DNA of 14,511 nucleotides from Kiritimatiellia bacterium (GTDB lineage Bacteria; Verrucomicrobiota; Kiritimatiellia; RFP12; UBA1067): positions 1-14,511 of the forward strand of contig JAEDMC010000061.1 of NCBI GenBank assembly GCA_016303225.1, written 5' to 3'. The position numbers were made by a program, and so were the translations under genes. The notes under the pieces are model-generated. The model was not told where the DNA came from. It made no database searches and saw only the letters and a program-made list of their open reading frames with translations. The first letter of the stretch is position 1. Each line of letters starts with the position of its first letter. Of this stretch, positions 13,446 through 14,511 are shown in pieces.

Positions 13446-14511
13446 ATGATTGACATTAAGAAGCTGAGGGATGAGTTTGACAAGACTGCCGCGGAGCTCG
13501 CGCGCCGCGGGGTCGAGAAGGAGCGTCTGGAGAAGGCGCGCGATCTGGACGCGAAGCGCAGGGCGCTCGTCGGCGAGACGGAGCAGCTGAAGGCGGAGCG
13601 CAACGCGGCGTCGAAGGAAATCGGCGCGATCGCGAAGGCGGGCGGCGACATCGCCGCGGCGAAGGAGGAGATGCGCAAGGTCGGCGACCGCATCGCCGAG
13701 ATCGACAAGGAGCTCGCCCAGGTCGAGGTGGAGCTTCGCGAGACGCTGCTGATGATCCCGAACATTCCCGCGCCGGAGATTCCGACGGGCATGGATTCGC
13801 AGGCCAACGTGGTCGTCCGCAAGGTCGGCGAGTGGAAGGATCCCGACTTCAAGATCCTCGACCACATGACGGTCGGCGAGAAGCTCGGCATCTTCGACTT
13901 CCCGCGCGGCGTGAAGCTGACGGGGACGGGCTTCCCGATCATCCTCGGCCAGGGCGCGAAGCTCCAGCGCGCGCTCATCCAGTACATGCTCGACCTGCAC
14001 TGCCAGAAGCAGGGCTACACCGAGATGTTGCCGCCGTTCGTGGTGAACTCGGACTCGATGACGGGCACGGGCCAGCTCCCGAAGTTCGCGGAAGACCTCT
14101 ATCACTGCCAGATCGACGACTTCTGGCTCATACCGACCGCCGAAGTGCCGGTCACGAACTATTATCGCGACGACATCCTCGACGGCAAGAAGCTGCCGAT
14201 CAAGTTGACGGCCTACACGCCGTGCTTCCGCCGCGAGGCGGGCTCGGCCGGCAAGATGACGCGCGGCATGCTGCGCGTCCACCAGTTCGACAAGGTCGAG
14301 ATGGTGAACTTCGTGCATCCCGACACCAGCTTCCAGCAGCTTGAGATCCTCGTGAAGGAAGCGGAGGACGTGCTGACGGGCCTCGGGCTCCATTTCCGCG
14401 TTCTCCAGCTCTGCTCGGGCGACATGGGCTTCTCGGCCGCGAAATGCTATGACCTGGAGCTCTGGGCGCCGGGCGAGCAGCAGTGGCTCGAGGTCAGCTC
14501 CTGCAGTTGCT
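13446..14511 (+). CDS. serS: Serine--tRNA ligase (partial, 3' end outside window)
   Basis: Class II synthetase that charges tRNA-Ser (and tRNA-Sec where present). The frame is open from the ATG at 13446 to the window edge, 355 complete codons of a usual 420-430. Residues 1-100 form the long antiparallel coiled coil, rich in Lys, Glu and Ala heptads, that grips the extra arm of tRNA-Ser. Then follow TGTGQLPKFAEDLY (about 208-221), PTAEVP, motif 2 FRREAGSAGKMTRGMLRVHQF (from residue 261) with its ATP-binding arginines, and CSGDMGFSAAKCYDLELW. Motif 3 would lie beyond the edge. AAGGAG at 13431-13436, nine bases before the ATG, supports the start. No terminator separates it from tRNA-Gln, so the serS message may arise by processing of a tRNA-serS transcript. 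Confidence 0.96.
   Translation, partial: MIDIKKLRDEFDKTAAELARRGVEKERLEKARDLDAKRRALVGETEQLKAERNAASKEIGAIAKAGGDIAAAKEEMRKVGDRIAEIDKELAQVEVELRETLLMIPNIPAPEIPTGMDSQANVVVRKVGEWKDPDFKILDHMTVGEKLGIFDFPRGVKLTGTGFPIILGQGAKLQRALIQYMLDLHCQKQGYTEMLPPFVVNSDSMTGTGQLPKFAEDLYHCQIDDFWLIPTAEVPVTNYYRDDILDGKKLPIKLTAYTPCFRREAGSAGKMTRGMLRVHQFDKVEMVNFVHPDTSFQQLEILVKEAEDVLTGLGLHFRVLQLCSGDMGFSAAKCYDLELWAPGEQQWLEVSSCSC

Noticed and set aside
12081..14393. Minus-strand open frame of about 770 codons across symporter, tRNA and serS
   Set aside because: It reads through a tRNA gene on the other strand and is antisense to two clear genes; its composition is Arg/Asp/His-rich.

Overview
The window is a GC-rich bacterial chromosome segment. 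Every convincing gene lies on the + strand; the long minus-strand reading frames are high-GC shadows. It is a core-genome region (ribosomal proteins, two aminoacyl-tRNA synthetases, an isoprenoid-pathway kinase, a tRNA) interspersed with lineage-specific proteins I cannot name. The style (poorly conserved secreted proteins between housekeeping genes, short-repeat arrays at gene starts) makes me think of an uncultured PVC-group bacterium such as Kiritimatiellota, Lentisphaerota or Verrucomicrobiota. That assignment is an inference from memory, not a demonstrated result.

Layout. Positions 1-329 are non-coding: a terminator-like hairpin reading on the minus strand, a palindrome and direct-repeat element, an extended -10 promoter and a leader. 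Then come rplM (L13) and rpsI (S9). A 125-bp gap is filled by two facing 7-bp-period arrays that can fold into one long hairpin, and it runs straight into the start codon of an RhlB-like DEAD-box RNA helicase. Seventeen bases after the helicase is an unnamed protein with a canonical C2H2 zinc finger and basic low-complexity N-terminus. Its end overlaps pheT, so helicase, zinc-finger protein and PheRS beta look like one translationally coupled unit. pheS is not in the window.

After a 225-bp gap (hairpins plus another heptamer array) there is a secreted protein of unknown function, a class I/II PLP aminotransferase, a larger secreted protein with an acidic tail, ispE (overlapping that tail by 11 bases), a sodium:dicarboxylate-type (DAACS) symporter with altered substrate-site residues, tRNA-Gln(TTG) with its own promoter, and serS, which is cut off by the window end.

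The most striking feature is a set of at least seven arrays of degenerate 7-bp repeats (1185-1226, 1235-1304, 3334-3382, 7362-7420, 11366-11435, 11657-11684, 12053-12087). Each has a different core heptamer. Some abut or form translation start sites. Others lie inside genes, where three heptamers encode a seven-residue repeat, including two arrays in ispE. They resemble in kind the heptanucleotide short tandem repeats known from heterocystous cyanobacteria, but here several unrelated motifs occur within 11 kb.
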